Positions 49,077 through 61,175 are shown, numbered from the stretch's first letter. The stretch is DNA of 64,000 nucleotides from Campylobacteraceae bacterium (GCA_027065385.1 JAMOOP010000108.1:28628-92627); one strand, 5' to 3'. The notes: generated by a model not told the origin, from the letters alone. Translations and numbers: made by a program.

Positions 49077-50413
49077 TATGTTAATGCCTTAGTAAAGAAC
49101 TCCACACTCTTTTTCATTATCTTCTCTAGTGCCTCTTTATCTTTTCCTTCTATAAGTATTCTCATTAAATTTTCAGTTCCAGAGTATCTAATAACATGAC
49201 GCATACCTAAAGACTCTACCTCTTTAAATAATTCATCTGAACCATCTATTTCATCAATAGGTTTTTTATAAGATATTTTAATATTCTCTTGAAGTTGTGG
49301 AGATAGTTCAAATATATCAAAAGCTTCACTTGTTTTTTTACGGCTATATAAAATATATGCTAATACTTGAAGTGCAGTTAAAAGTCCATCTCCTGTTTTT
49401 GCATAATCTGAAAATATAATATGTCCACTCTGTTCACCACCAAAATTTGAACTAATATCTTTCATAACCTCTAAAACATGCTTATCTCCTACATCACTTC
49501 TAACTAAAGATATACTATTATCAGCTAAATACTCCTCTAAAGCTAAATTACTCATAATTGTAGCTACAACTCTATCTTCTATAAGTTTACCTTCTCTTTT
49601 TAGATAAACAGCCAAAGCTCCAATTAATTTATCGCCATCAATAATCTTTCCATTCTCATCAACAACTACAATTCTATCAGCATCTCCATCAAGTGCAATT
49701 CCAATATCAGCTTTTTTTTCAACGACTTTTTGGGCTAAATAATTTGGATGCATAGCTCCACAATTTGTATTAATATTAAATCCATTAGGATTTACACAGA
49801 GAGGAATAACATCAGCACCTAACTCTTCAAATATAGTTGGGGCAACGCTATATGATGCACCATTTGCACAATCAACTACTATTTTAACTCCTGCTAATGT
49901 TAACTCTCTAGGAAATGAGTTTTTAATAAGAACTATATATCTACCAATTACATCATCTATTCTTTTTGAACGACCAATATTATCTTTTATAGCAAAATTA
50001 TTTTCAATTTTTTCTATATTATCAAATATTCTCTCAATAGCCTTTTCATCAATCTGATTTAGTTTATTACCATCACAATTAAAAAACTTAATTCCATTAT
50101 CATAATAAGGGTTATGAGAGGCTGTTATCATAATACCTGCATCACATCTCATATTTTCAGTTAAAAATGCAATAGCAGGAGTTGGCATTGGACCTATTTG
50201 GACTACATTATATCCAACAGCAGTTAAGCCTGATACTAAAGCATTTTCTATCATATATCCACTTCTTCTTGTATCTTTTCCGACTAAAATTTTATTGGTT
50301 TTTGCTTTTTTTCTAAAATATATTCCAGCAGCCATAGCAAGTCTCATTACTGTAAAGGCATTAAGCTTCTCTCCTGCTAATCCTCTTACACCATCAGTTC
50401 CAAATAGTTCCAT
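49076..50413 (-). CDS. glmM: Phosphoglucosamine mutase
   Basis: Makes glucosamine-1-phosphate for peptidoglycan and LPS. Active phosphoserine loop [15 protein letters not shown], metal loop [11 protein letters not shown], sugar loop GGEQSGHI and phosphate loop [15 protein letters not shown]. 445 residues. Divergent from thrS. Confidence 0.97.
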   Translation of the reverse strand: MELFGTDGVRGLAGEKLNAFTVMRLAMAAGIYFRKKAKTNKILVGKDTRRSGYMIENALVSGLTAVGYNVVQIGPMPTPAIAFLTENMRCDAGIMITASHNPYYDNGIKFFNCDGNKLNQIDEKAIERIFDNIEKIENNFAIKDNIGRSKRIDDVIGRYIVLIKNSFPRELTLAGVKIVVDCANGASYSVAPTIFEELGADVIPLCVNPNGFNINTNCGAMHPNYLAQKVVEKKADIGIALDGDADRIVVVDENGKIIDGDKLIGALAVYLKREGKLIEDRVVATIMSNLALEEYLADNSISLVRSDVGDKHVLEVMKDISSNFGGEQSGHIIFSDYAKTGDGLLTALQVLAYILYSRKKTSEAFDIFELSPQLQENIKISYKKPIDEIDGSDELFKEVESLGMRHVIRYSGTENLMRILIEGKDKEALEKIMKKSVEFFTKALT

Positions 50414-50487
50414 CTATATTCCTTAAGATAAATTTAATGAAATTTTATCATAATCTCATAAAATCAACCTCTTAAGAGAAATCAAGA

Positions 50488-50523
50488 TATAATACGCCCA
50501 TTTAATTTATAGCGATATATCGC
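50488..50523 (+). promoter_or_regulatory. thrS-infC promoter and palindrome
   Basis: TATAAT at 50488-50493, then a perfect 12-base palindrome GCGATATATCGC at 50512-50523, 15 bases before the TTG start of thrS. It may be an operator or leader structure. Confidence 0.4.
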
Positions 50524-50538
50524 ATCTAAAGGTTAGTT

Positions 50539-52353
50539 TTGAACGAGAATTTAATAGGTTATATTAATAACCAAGGAGAAATTATTGATACCCAGAGTGC
50601 TAAAGATAGCTCTGAATATAGAGAGATTGAGTATAGTAATTCAGATAAAGCATTAGAGATAATAAGACACTCAACAGCACACCTTATGGCACAAGCTATT
50701 AAGGAGTTATATACAAATGCTAAATTTTTTGTAGGACCTGTAGTTGATGAGGGGTTCTATTATGATTTTAAAGTTGATGAGAAAATTGGTGAAGATGATT
50801 TAAAGAAAATCGAAAAAACCATGAAAAATCTTATTAAGAAGAAGTATAAAATAGAAAAATATGAGATTTCAAAAGAAAAAGCTTTAAAAAAATTTAAAGG
50901 TGATGAGTTAAAACAGGCTGTTTTATCTAAAATTCCTGATGAAGTAGTATCTATATATAAGCAAGGAGAGTTTGAAGATTTATGTCGAGGTCCTCATGTT
51001 CCAGCGTTAAGGTTTTTAAATAATTTTAAACTTACTCGTGTAGCTGGAGCATATCTTGGTGGAGATGAGAATGCTGAAATGTTAACTCGAATTTATGGTA
51101 TTGCTTTTGCCGATAAAGAGTCTTTGAAAAGTTATATAAAGATGATGGAAGAGGCTAAAAAAAGAGACCATAGAAAGATAGGTAGCGAGATGGAGCTATT
51201 TATGTTTAATGAAGAGAGTGGTGCAGGGTTACCTTTTTGGATGCCAAAAGGTGCGAAGCTTAGATATAAGCTAGAGAATATTTTACATAAAGCTCATATT
51301 AGAAGAGGTTACCTTCCAGTTAGAGGTCCAGAGATTTTAAAAGCTGATATGTGGCGAACAAGTGGGCATTATGCTTGTTATGGTGAAAATATGTATCTAA
51401 CTGAAATTGATGGTCAAGAGTATGGAATTAAGCCTATGAACTGTATTGGGCATATTCAAGTATTTAAACAGACTGGTAAAAGTTATAGAAATTTACCACT
51501 AAAATATTATGAGTATGGAGTAGTTCACAGACATGAAAAATCGGGAGTTTTACATGGACTTTTAAGAGTTAGAGAGTTTACACAAGATGATGCTCATATT
51601 TTCTGTACTCCTGAACAGATAGCCAATGAAGTTATTGGAGTTGTTGAGTTTGTTGATAGTGTTATGAAACTATTTGAGTTTGAATATACTATGGAGATTT
51701 CTACTAAACCTGAAAAGGCGATTGGCGATGATGCTGTTTGGGATATGGCAACAGATGGACTTAAAAAAGCTTTAGATGAAAATAATCTATCTTATACCAT
51801 TGATGAGGGTGGTGGAGCATTTTATGGTCCTAAAATTGATATAAAAATTACCGATGCAATTGGAAGAAAGTGGCAGTGTGGAACTATTCAAGTTGATTTT
51901 AACTTGCCTGAAAGATTTGAAGTTGAGTATGTAGCAGAAGATAATACAAGAAAACAGCCTGTTATGATACATAGAGCAATCTTAGGCTCATTTGAGAGAT
52001 TTATAGGGATTTTAACAGAGCATTACGCAGGAGAGTTCCCACTATTTTTAGCTCCAACACAAGTTATTATTGTTCCTATTTCGGAGTCTCATAATAAGTA
52101 TGCAAAAGAGCTTCAAAGTAAGTTAATTGATATAGATATAGATTGTGAAGTTTATGATAAAAATGAGAGTTTAAATAAGAGAATTAGAACAGCAGAGAAG
52201 CAAAGAGTCCCTTTTGTGGCTATTGTTGGAGATGAAGAGGTAGAGAAAAATAGTATCGCTTTAAGAGATAGAAGAAAAAAAGAGAGATATAATCTCAAAT
52301 TTGAGGATTTTATGGTAGAATTAAGCAAACAACTTAATGAAGGTAAAATTTGA
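50539..52353 (+). CDS. thrS: Threonyl-tRNA synthetase, short N-terminus
   Basis: Class II synthetase. Editing domain motif HSTAHLMAQAI is near residue 45, the zinc cysteine in KPMNCIGH, motif 2 VHRHEKSGVLHGLLRVREFT and motif 3 IHRAILGSFERFIG. The TGS domain of the longer enzymes (about 60 residues) is reduced to about 40. TTG start with AAAGGTTA upstream. The stop overlaps the infC start. Confidence 0.95.
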   Translation: MNENLIGYINNQGEIIDTQSAKDSSEYREIEYSNSDKALEIIRHSTAHLMAQAIKELYTNAKFFVGPVVDEGFYYDFKVDEKIGEDDLKKIEKTMKNLIKKKYKIEKYEISKEKALKKFKGDELKQAVLSKIPDEVVSIYKQGEFEDLCRGPHVPALRFLNNFKLTRVAGAYLGGDENAEMLTRIYGIAFADKESLKSYIKMMEEAKKRDHRKIGSEMELFMFNEESGAGLPFWMPKGAKLRYKLENILHKAHIRRGYLPVRGPEILKADMWRTSGHYACYGENMYLTEIDGQEYGIKPMNCIGHIQVFKQTGKSYRNLPLKYYEYGVVHRHEKSGVLHGLLRVREFTQDDAHIFCTPEQIANEVIGVVEFVDSVMKLFEFEYTMEISTKPEKAIGDDAVWDMATDGLKKALDENNLSYTIDEGGGAFYGPKIDIKITDAIGRKWQCGTIQVDFNLPERFEVEYVAEDNTRKQPVMIHRAILGSFERFIGILTEHYAGEFPLFLAPTQVIIVPISESHNKYAKELQSKLIDIDIDCEVYDKNESLNKRIRTAEKQRVPFVAIVGDEEVEKNSIALRDRRKKERYNLKFEDFMVELSKQLNEGKI

Positions 52354-52901
52354 GTAAACAAAACAACAGAAATAATAGAGGAAGAAAGAGACCAGATGAG
52401 ACTATCATGAATGATAACATCAGAGCTAAAGAACTTAGAGTTCTTAGCGATGATGGTGAACAGTTTGGTATTATTTCAAGAAATGAGGCACTAAATATCG
52501 CTGAAGATAGAGGTTTAGATTTAGTACTTGTATCCCCAAATGCAAAACCACCTGTTGCAAAAATTATGGACTATGGTAAACATAAATATCAGCTAGAAAA
52601 GAAGAAAAAAGAGGCAAGAAAAAATCAAAAAATTATTGATGTCAAAGAGGTTAAATTTTCATGTAAAATAGCCGAAAATGATATTGCATATAAAGTAAAA
52701 CATGCTAGAGAGTTTCTTGAAGCTGGAAAACATGTAAAACTTAGAGTCTTTTTAAGAGGTAGAGAGATGGCAAATCCTGAATGGGGAATTGATGTTCTAA
52801 ACCGTGTATGGCCAAGACTTGAAGATGTAGGAAACCTAGAACAACCTGCAAAAAGAGATGGTCGATATGTTAATATGTATGTGACACCTATTAAAAAATA
52901 G
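52350..52901 (+). CDS. infC: Translation initiation factor IF-3
   Basis: Prevents subunit joining and checks the start codon. N domain NIRAKELRVLSDDGEQFGII, linker KKKEARKNQK, C domain EVKFSCKIAENDIAYKV. 183 residues. TTG start overlaps the thrS stop (TTGA), and rare starts are usual for infC autoregulation. rpmI and rplT do not follow; a terminator does. Confidence 0.95.
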   Translation: MSKQNNRNNRGRKRPDETIMNDNIRAKELRVLSDDGEQFGIISRNEALNIAEDRGLDLVLVSPNAKPPVAKIMDYGKHKYQLEKKKKEARKNQKIIDVKEVKFSCKIAENDIAYKVKHAREFLEAGKHVKLRVFLRGREMANPEWGIDVLNRVWPRLEDVGNLEQPAKRDGRYVNMYVTPIKK

Positions 52902-52910
52902 TCTATTTTT

Positions 52911-52941
52911 AAGAAGAGCTAATTTAAGCTCTTCTTTTATT
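52911..52941 (+). terminator. Terminator of thrS-infC
   Basis: AAGAAGAGCT (52911-52920) and AGCTCTTCTT (52927-52936) with AATTTA loop, then TTATT. Confidence 0.8.
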
Positions 52942-53027
52942 AATGATACTTCTAAAATAGAATAAATTAATCTCTTTAAATCAAACAATAATAATATTAT
53001 AGATTTGTATAATTTTAAATAAGAAAG

Positions 53028-53104
53028 TGGTAGTAAGAGGGGGACTCGAACCCCCGACCTCCGGCTTATGAGACCAGCGCTCTAACCAGCTGAGCTACCT
53101 TACC
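53028..53104 (-). tRNA. tRNA-Met (CAT), elongator type
   Basis: 77 bases including an encoded CCA. 5' acceptor GGTAAGG pairs with TCTTACT with terminal wobbles; D-arm TAGCTCAGCTGGTTAGAGC; anticodon loop CTCATAA; T-arm GGGGGTTCGAGTCCCCC. First base pair and acceptor differ from initiator tRNA. Elongator versus CAT-Ile (lysidine) was not fully separated, but the sequence resembles elongator Met. Confidence 0.85.
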
Positions 53105-53243
53105 ACTTGTTTTGAAGAGATGGAATTTTATCTAAAAATTACTTATATGTCAATAGTTTTTTTATTTTTTTTAGGTTAATTTTATTATTAAAAATAGTTT
53201 AGCTTAATAGACTAAAGTTTATTGAATTTTTTTATATATACTA

Positions 53244-53272
53244 TTGACTTTTTAGAAAAAATATACTAATAT
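53244..53272 (+). promoter_or_regulatory. Candidate sigma70-type promoter of groES-groEL
   Basis: TTGACT (53244-53249), 17-base spacer, TAATAT (53267-53272). No CIRCE (TTAGCACTC) repeat and no HspR-type repeat was seen by eye in 53105-53306. Confidence 0.45.
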
Positions 53273-53306
53273 TCTCAAAAAATTATAAACTATAAGGAGA
53301 AACCAA

Positions 53307-55210
<1,904 letters not shown>

Positions 55211-55226
55211 ATCATTTTCCCCTTAT

Positions 55227-55256
55227 GGTGTAGAGTTCTTTCTACACCTTTTTCTT
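55227..55256 (+). terminator. Terminator of groES-groEL
   Basis: GGTGTAGA (55227-55234) and TCTACACC (55241-55248), then TTTTTCTT. Confidence 0.85.
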
Positions 55257-55356
55257 AAATTAAACTTTATATATATCTTTATCTTTTTTTAAAAACCTAT
55301 ATTAACTTATTATATTAATATGATATAATATATAAAAAATAAGGTGACAATAAGAT

Positions 55357-57024
55357 ATGCAAAAAAAGATAATTGAAATTTCAAACAAATATAACCTAGC
55401 AACTATCAAAGAAAATATTGAAGCTTTAGATAAAAATTTAGATTTAAAAATAGGATTTTTAGGAGAGTTTAGTTCTGGAAAATCTACTTTAATTAATGCC
55501 CTACTAGATAAAAAAGTTCTTCCATCTATGGATAAACCTACAAGTAAAAGTGTTATTGAACTTATCTCTAAAGATAATTTAAAAGAGTTAGAGTTTTATG
55601 AGTTAAAAGATGAGAGAAAAGAGAAAATATCAGCTACTAGATTTTCAGAAATTGCACTAACAAGTAGCGACTCTAAAGCTATGGTTTATGTTCCATCAAA
55701 TGACTTTTTTCAAGATGGTTATATGATGATAGACACCCCTGGTATATCATCTTTAGATAATAGTGATATAGATATTACTTATGGCTATTTGCCTTTTTTG
55801 GATTGTGCTATTATCTGTAACCATATTCAAAAAGGGAGTCTTACTCAATCTATTATTAATTTTATTTTAAAAGATGAGATACGACCTATTATTAATAATC
55901 TACTATTTGTAATTACAAACTCATATACTAAAGCACCAAAATCTCAAATAAAGATAAGAAAAAAGATTATCTCTCAACTATCTGCTCTGAATGAAAAATA
56001 CTCTTTAGGTATGAATGATATAGCCTCTAAAGTTGTTAATGTTTCAGCACTTGAAGCTATGGAAGGGAAAGGTGGTTTTACTCTTGATGCTTTAAAGAAC
56101 AGTTTTAATCAAAATTTTATTAGAAAAAAGGTCACTCTTCAAGAGCAGAAAAAGGCTAAAGAGATAGATAAGATTACAAATCAACTTTTAAATACACTAC
56201 TATATAAAAAGAAAAGTAGTAGTTTAGATTTATCTACTCTAAAAGAGAAAGAGGAAACACTCAACAATGAAATATTAGCCTTAGAGCAAAAAAGAGCTAA
56301 AATTCTTAAATCACTTCAAACCATTGATAGTAAAATTGGAGATAGAATATATACTATTTTTAATAAAAATCTTCCTAAAATAAAAACACTTAAAAATGAA
56401 GATGAGGCTTCTATTTTTATGGAGCAGTTACAAGAGACTATAGGTAGGGAGGTATCTAATATTATATCTTTACACTTTAAAGAGCTTTCTAGTTCGAGTG
56501 ATAATATTATAGAGTTTAGAGAGTTAGAGAGCATTATCTATAATCTATTAGAACAGATAAATATGGGAAAAGATATTGGAATGGTTATCTTAATTGAAAT
56601 CTTAACTCTTGGAACTGCTGGAATTGGTGGCTTTTTTGGGTTCTTTTTAAGAAGTGCCTCTAATATGATAATGAAGCAAGAGGGAAATAGTCACCTAAAA
56701 AATACAGCAGAATTTATTAGTAAAGTTAACCCTTTAGAGAGAGTTGGAGGTATGATTAGTGCTAAAGTTATAGAGAGTCAAATTATGCCTAAGTTAGAGG
56801 AGTTATCAAAAGAGATTGCTATTGATATAAAAGAGGAGTTGGGTGTAAAGGTGGAGAGTGAAGTTTTTGTACCATTAGAAGAGAAACTCTATTTAAATCA
56901 AAAGATGCTCAATCAACTATATAAAGAAAAATCTGATAAACTAGAAGAGTTTACAATTTTTAATAAAGAGATAGATAATGACATTTTAGAGTTACAATCT
57001 ATCAAAAGAGTATACGATGTCTAG
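55357..57024 (+). CDS. Dynamin-like GTPase 1, with hydrophobic segment
   Basis: 555 residues. P-loop GEFSSGKST (36-44), switch Thr in DKPTSKSV, and DTPG (126-129). The G4 site reads TNSYTKAP, not NKxD. A C-terminal helical region follows, with a hydrophobic stretch near 405-430 (MVILIEILTLGTAGIGGFFG) that could be a membrane paddle. First of three overlapping dynamin-like genes; no histidine or kinase partner. Likely membrane-acting mechano-GTPase; role unknown. Related tandem dynamin-like pairs exist in Campylobacter. Confidence 0.82.
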   Translation: MQKKIIEISNKYNLATIKENIEALDKNLDLKIGFLGEFSSGKSTLINALLDKKVLPSMDKPTSKSVIELISKDNLKELEFYELKDERKEKISATRFSEIALTSSDSKAMVYVPSNDFFQDGYMMIDTPGISSLDNSDIDITYGYLPFLDCAIICNHIQKGSLTQSIINFILKDEIRPIINNLLFVITNSYTKAPKSQIKIRKKIISQLSALNEKYSLGMNDIASKVVNVSALEAMEGKGGFTLDALKNSFNQNFIRKKVTLQEQKKAKEIDKITNQLLNTLLYKKKSSSLDLSTLKEKEETLNNEILALEQKRAKILKSLQTIDSKIGDRIYTIFNKNLPKIKTLKNEDEASIFMEQLQETIGREVSNIISLHFKELSSSSDNIIEFRELESIIYNLLEQINMGKDIGMVILIEILTLGTAGIGGFFGFFLRSASNMIMKQEGNSHLKNTAEFISKVNPLERVGGMISAKVIESQIMPKLEELSKEIAIDIKEELGVKVESEVFVPLEEKLYLNQKMLNQLYKEKSDKLEEFTIFNKEIDNDILELQSIKRVYDV

Positions 57025-58252
57025 TTTTTTTAAAGAGATAGGTGATAAAGTTAAACAGATTTTTACGAAACAGGAGAGACTCTATTTTTCAAATAGTACA
57101 GATATTAATAACTTCTCTGAAACTATGATTAGAGACTTAACCTCTTTTAAAGCTATTAAAGAGTTTTTATCAGAAAATAGTGTATCTTATAGAGAGGTAG
57201 AAAATTTAGAGTATAATGCATTTAATCTACTTATTAATCAAATTGAATTAGAAAAAGGCAATAGTAAAGTAGAGGTTGGAGTAATTGGTAGTTTTAGTAG
57301 TGGAAAATCAACCTTTATTAACTCTCTTTTTGGAAAACCTATCTGTCCTATGGCTGTTAGACCTACTACATCATCTATTACTAAATTCTACTATGGTTAT
57401 AATGAGAAGATAACTATGAATAGTATAGAGATTACCAAAGAAGAGTACTCTAATTACGCTCAACATAAGACAAAAGATACCGAAAATTCAGAGACACACT
57501 ATATAGAGTATGCTTATCCATTTGATAAACTAAATTCGATTATACTATATGATACACCTGGGTTTAATAATAATCTAAATTTTAATGATACTAAAGTAAC
57601 TATGAAAACACTAGAGTCTGTTGATGTTATATTCTTTATTGTAGATATATCTAAAGGTTCAATAGATATGAGTTCTATTGATAGACTTAAAAAACTAAAA
57701 GATAAAAGAATGTACTGTATTTTAAATAAATCAGACCTAAAATCATCACAAGCAATAGAGAAAATAAAAGATGAAATAGTATCTAAAAAAATATTTTTAG
57801 AGGTTGTTGAGTATTCAGCATCAAAGGTTTTAGAGTTTGGAGAGGTAAACTATTTAAGAGACTATTTTCAAGATATTGAAAAAGAGTTAATTTCTCAAGA
57901 AATAGATTTTAGTAGTACAATAAGAGGCGTTTTAAGTGAAAAGAGAAGTAGATTAAAGAGTAAACTAGAGTACAATTTATATATTGATGATAATGAGTTT
58001 ACTATTGATGAGTTCTATATTAAAGCAAAAGAGCAAAAAAGTAGAGTAGAAAAGATGTTAAATAGATTATCAGAGAGTAAACAGTTTACACTTAAACATA
58101 AATTAAAGAAAGATATATATAACTACCATAAAAAGACTCTTTCTATTTTAGAAGATTTAAAATCTACACAAGATAGCATAAATATAAAAAAACTAAAAGA
58201 AGAGTTAGAGAACTTTATAAAAGAGAAAAAAGAAGATGTTACAAGAGTATAA
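57017..58252 (+). CDS. Dynamin-like GTPase 2, short
   Basis: 411 residues. P-loop GSFSSGKST (91-99), switch region RPTTSSITKF, DTPG (179-182), and NKSD (237-240). The helical C-terminal part is only about 110 residues and has no hydrophobic segment. The start overlaps gene 1 by eight bases, so it is translated with it. Probably a partner of genes 1 and 3. Confidence 0.82.
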   Translation: MSSFFKEIGDKVKQIFTKQERLYFSNSTDINNFSETMIRDLTSFKAIKEFLSENSVSYREVENLEYNAFNLLINQIELEKGNSKVEVGVIGSFSSGKSTFINSLFGKPICPMAVRPTTSSITKFYYGYNEKITMNSIEITKEEYSNYAQHKTKDTENSETHYIEYAYPFDKLNSIILYDTPGFNNNLNFNDTKVTMKTLESVDVIFFIVDISKGSIDMSSIDRLKKLKDKRMYCILNKSDLKSSQAIEKIKDEIVSKKIFLEVVEYSASKVLEFGEVNYLRDYFQDIEKELISQEIDFSSTIRGVLSEKRSRLKSKLEYNLYIDDNEFTIDEFYIKAKEQKSRVEKMLNRLSESKQFTLKHKLKKDIYNYHKKTLSILEDLKSTQDSINIKKLKEELENFIKEKKEDVTRV

Positions 58253-60185
58253 AAATGAGAAAGATAGAATAGTAAATAGATACAATAGACTTTTAGATTT
58301 ATCCAATATTTTCCCAAGAGATATTAGAGTAGAAGATATAATAAATAAAAAAAAACAACTAGAAGATGAACACTTTTTTGTAAGCTTTACAGGACAGATA
58401 AAAGCAGGAAAATCAACACTTATAAACGCTTTACTATTTGGTGATGAGGTCATTCCAGCCGATGATACACCTCATACTGCTAAAATTACTATTATTAAAT
58501 ATGGAGATAAGCCAAAAATAGAGGCTACTTTTTACAATAAAAAAGAGTGGAAATCTCTTCAAGCAAACAGTAATTTCTATAATGAGTATCTAAAAGCTGA
58601 TGTAGAAAAGGCTATTAAAGATGGTATATTTATTGATGAGATTATATTTGCTAATGCTAAAGTTCAAAAAGATAATAGTTTAGATAATTTAAAAGAGTAT
58701 GTAGCAAGAGATGGGAAATATACACCTTTTATTAATTTTGTTACACTCTACTATCCAAATAGTATTTTAAAAGATATAACTATTGTTGACACACCTGGTA
58801 CAAATGACCCAAATAAGCTAAGAGATAGAGTAGCTAAAGAGTGGATACATAAAACCAATGCCAATATATATATAACCTATGCCAATCAAGCAATGGATAA
58901 GGTAGATACAGAGTTTATAGATAAATTTTTACTATCTGTTCCAAAAGAGCAAAAATTAACTGTAATTAATAAAATAGATAGTGTAAATGATACAGACGGA
59001 TTAGAAGAGTATATTGAAGAGCTTTTAGCCAATGAGTCTCTTAGACGAAGAGAGATAATAAGTAGTAGAGATGGTTTAGTTTTGGTTAGTGGGCTTGGTG
59101 CATTAATTGATAAGATGCTTATAAAAGAGATACCTCTAAATGAAGATTTAAGTTACTATGCAGAACAGCTTGAAGATAAAGGATTTTTAGAGCCTGAAAA
59201 CCATAAACTATCAACGCTAGAGAAGATGATAGAGAAAAAACTTATAGAAAATAAGGGAAAAAATATTTTAGATACTCACTCTAAATTTATAGACTCTATT
59301 TTTGAAAAAAAGGTTCAGGAGTTAAAGCAAGAGTTAAAAACTAAAAGAAGTAGCTTATCAGACCTATTTAAAAGTAAATCTCAATTAGAAAAAACTAAAA
59401 ATAGTATTATTAAAATAATAGATTTTCTATCATTAGAAGAGAAAAAGATAGATAAAAACCTTAATAATTTAGTTCATAAAAGCATGGACGATTTTTATGC
59501 TATAGAGATTAATCAAAATAAAATAAGTATATCTAATATAAAAAAAGAGATAGAAAAAATTAGAAATATCTCAAACTATAAAAATGAGATACTTTGGATA
59601 GTAAAACAGAGTTTAGATAGTAATTTTGATAATTTAAGAGAAAATCTTAAAGTTATAACCGATAATTTAACAAACCATATAGAAGAGGATATAAATAGAC
59701 TTCAAGAGGATTTAACTAAAATGGATAGAGATATATCTATAAACCTCACATATCAAGCATTTACTATCTATTCACTTAAACTAACTTCAGGAGTTAGAGA
59801 GTTAGCAGAAACACAATTTAAAAAGAAAAACATTAATAAAATTATAAAAGAGAATACCAATATACTGCAACAGATATTTAATACTAAAGGTGCAATGGAA
59901 AAAATAAACTCAAAAATTATGAGTGAAATTCAAGCATTTTTTGAACAGAGTTCTAAAAATATGCAGACTCAATTTGAAAAGATACTAAATCAATATATTA
60001 GTGAAAATATCCTAAAAGAGATAACAGGTGAATTTACTAAAATTATGGAGAGAAAAAAGAGAGAGATAGAGAGCTTTATTAAAAATGAGAAAAATAAAGA
60101 GAGCTTAATAAAAACTGCAAAAGTGGATATTCTACTACTTGAAAAAGAGTTAAAATCTATAGAAAATATTAAACAGAGCTTTTAA
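58236..60185 (+). CDS. Dynamin-like GTPase 3
   Basis: 649 residues. P-loop GQIKAGKST (53-61), switch Thr in DDTPHTAKIT, DTPG (185-188) and NKID (245-248). A long predicted coiled-coil C-terminal half (LKQELKTKRSSLSDLFKSKS and more), without an obvious membrane span. Overlaps gene 2 by 17 bases. Third member of the trio; the different P-loop context (KAGKST) shows that it is not a recent duplicate. Confidence 0.82.
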   Translation: MLQEYKNEKDRIVNRYNRLLDLSNIFPRDIRVEDIINKKKQLEDEHFFVSFTGQIKAGKSTLINALLFGDEVIPADDTPHTAKITIIKYGDKPKIEATFYNKKEWKSLQANSNFYNEYLKADVEKAIKDGIFIDEIIFANAKVQKDNSLDNLKEYVARDGKYTPFINFVTLYYPNSILKDITIVDTPGTNDPNKLRDRVAKEWIHKTNANIYITYANQAMDKVDTEFIDKFLLSVPKEQKLTVINKIDSVNDTDGLEEYIEELLANESLRRREIISSRDGLVLVSGLGALIDKMLIKEIPLNEDLSYYAEQLEDKGFLEPENHKLSTLEKMIEKKLIENKGKNILDTHSKFIDSIFEKKVQELKQELKTKRSSLSDLFKSKSQLEKTKNSIIKIIDFLSLEEKKIDKNLNNLVHKSMDDFYAIEINQNKISISNIKKEIEKIRNISNYKNEILWIVKQSLDSNFDNLRENLKVITDNLTNHIEEDINRLQEDLTKMDRDISINLTYQAFTIYSLKLTSGVRELAETQFKKKNINKIIKENTNILQQIFNTKGAMEKINSKIMSEIQAFFEQSSKNMQTQFEKILNQYISENILKEITGEFTKIMERKKREIESFIKNEKNKESLIKTAKVDILLLEKELKSIENIKQSF

Positions 60186-60192
60186 TAGCTCT

Positions 60193-61083
60193 TTATTTTA
60201 ATCTCTTTATCTCATTAACACTTAATCCTGTTTTGAGTGAAATGGTCTCAATATCCAAAATATCAAGTAGATTTTTAGCTATGTCTATCTTTTCCTCTTT
60301 TTTACCTTTCTCTATTCCTTTTTTTATCCCCTTTTTTATTCCTCTTTTCTCACCCTTAATTTCTGCTGTATAAAATAATGACTCTTTATATCTTTTATTC
60401 TCTTCTCGTCTCTCATATTTGGCTCTTTCTGTCTCATCTAATTTTAGCACTCTTAGAACCTCTTTTGCTTTATCTAATCCTTTTGCTTTAAAGTTTGTTT
60501 TTATCTCTTCATTTTTTAGAAAATATATCCACTCATCTAAACTATTTTTTGCAATATCATTAAATTGATTTACTCTTAAGATATAGTATTGAGGATATAT
60601 CTCGCTAATACTATTTATATGAAATCTCTCTTGTTGGTCATCTGATGGGATTAATTTATCTTTATTATGCAGACCTATAAATTCTGTTTTTCCGTAATAT
60701 ACATAATCATCACCTTGACCTATTTCAAAATAGACAATATTTACAGAATAAACCTTTTTAACTTTTGTATAACCTTTTCCTTTAGATATATATTCGGTAA
60801 TAAGTTTTGAAGTACCATAGAGTATTCTTTGAAAATAGTCAATCTCATCATTATATTGAACTTCTATTAAAATAAGTTCTCCATTTTCATTTTTAGCTAA
60901 TAAATCAACTCTATTAAACTTATCATCTCTAGTCTCTTGGTTAGCTTCACTCTCTAAAATTTCTTCAATTTTTACATTAAATTTTAAAAGCTCTGTTAAA
61001 AACCCTTCTAAAATTCCAAAGTTCGCCTTTTGTCTTAGGATTTTTTTCATTGCCCAATCAAAACTTACTAATTTTCGTGACAT
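60193..61083 (-). CDS. Rpn-family PD-(D/E)XK nuclease (transposase-like)
   Basis: Family of recombination-promoting nucleases. N-terminal SRKLVSFDWAMKKILRQK, active-site region NRVDLLAKNENGELILIEVQ with Asp and Glu-x-Gln, and a C-terminal charged repeat (RGIKKGIKKGIEKGKKEEK). 296 residues, full length. Adjacent to the CRISPR array and convergent with the GTPases (7-base gap). Such genes are often multicopy. Confidence 0.87.
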   Translation of the reverse strand: MSRKLVSFDWAMKKILRQKANFGILEGFLTELLKFNVKIEEILESEANQETRDDKFNRVDLLAKNENGELILIEVQYNDEIDYFQRILYGTSKLITEYISKGKGYTKVKKVYSVNIVYFEIGQGDDYVYYGKTEFIGLHNKDKLIPSDDQQERFHINSISEIYPQYYILRVNQFNDIAKNSLDEWIYFLKNEEIKTNFKAKGLDKAKEVLRVLKLDETERAKYERREENKRYKESLFYTAEIKGEKRGIKKGIKKGIEKGKKEEKIDIAKNLLDILDIETISLKTGLSVNEIKRLK

Positions 61084-61175
61084 TTTTTATCCTTTTTTGG
61101 GAGGATTATAACATAAATATTACACCAAATATTTTTACTTCCATTTTGTAAAATTAAATTATTATTAGTAGAGTT

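Noticed and set aside
53105-53306. CIRCE or HspR-type operator before groES
   Set aside because: Neither consensus repeat was found by eye; only a sigma70-like promoter was supported.
60193-61083. Rpn-family protein as a CRISPR-associated (Cas4-like) nuclease
   Set aside because: Sequence fits the Rpn/PD-(D/E)XK transposase-like family and has no Cas4 cysteine cluster; proximity to the array may be chance.
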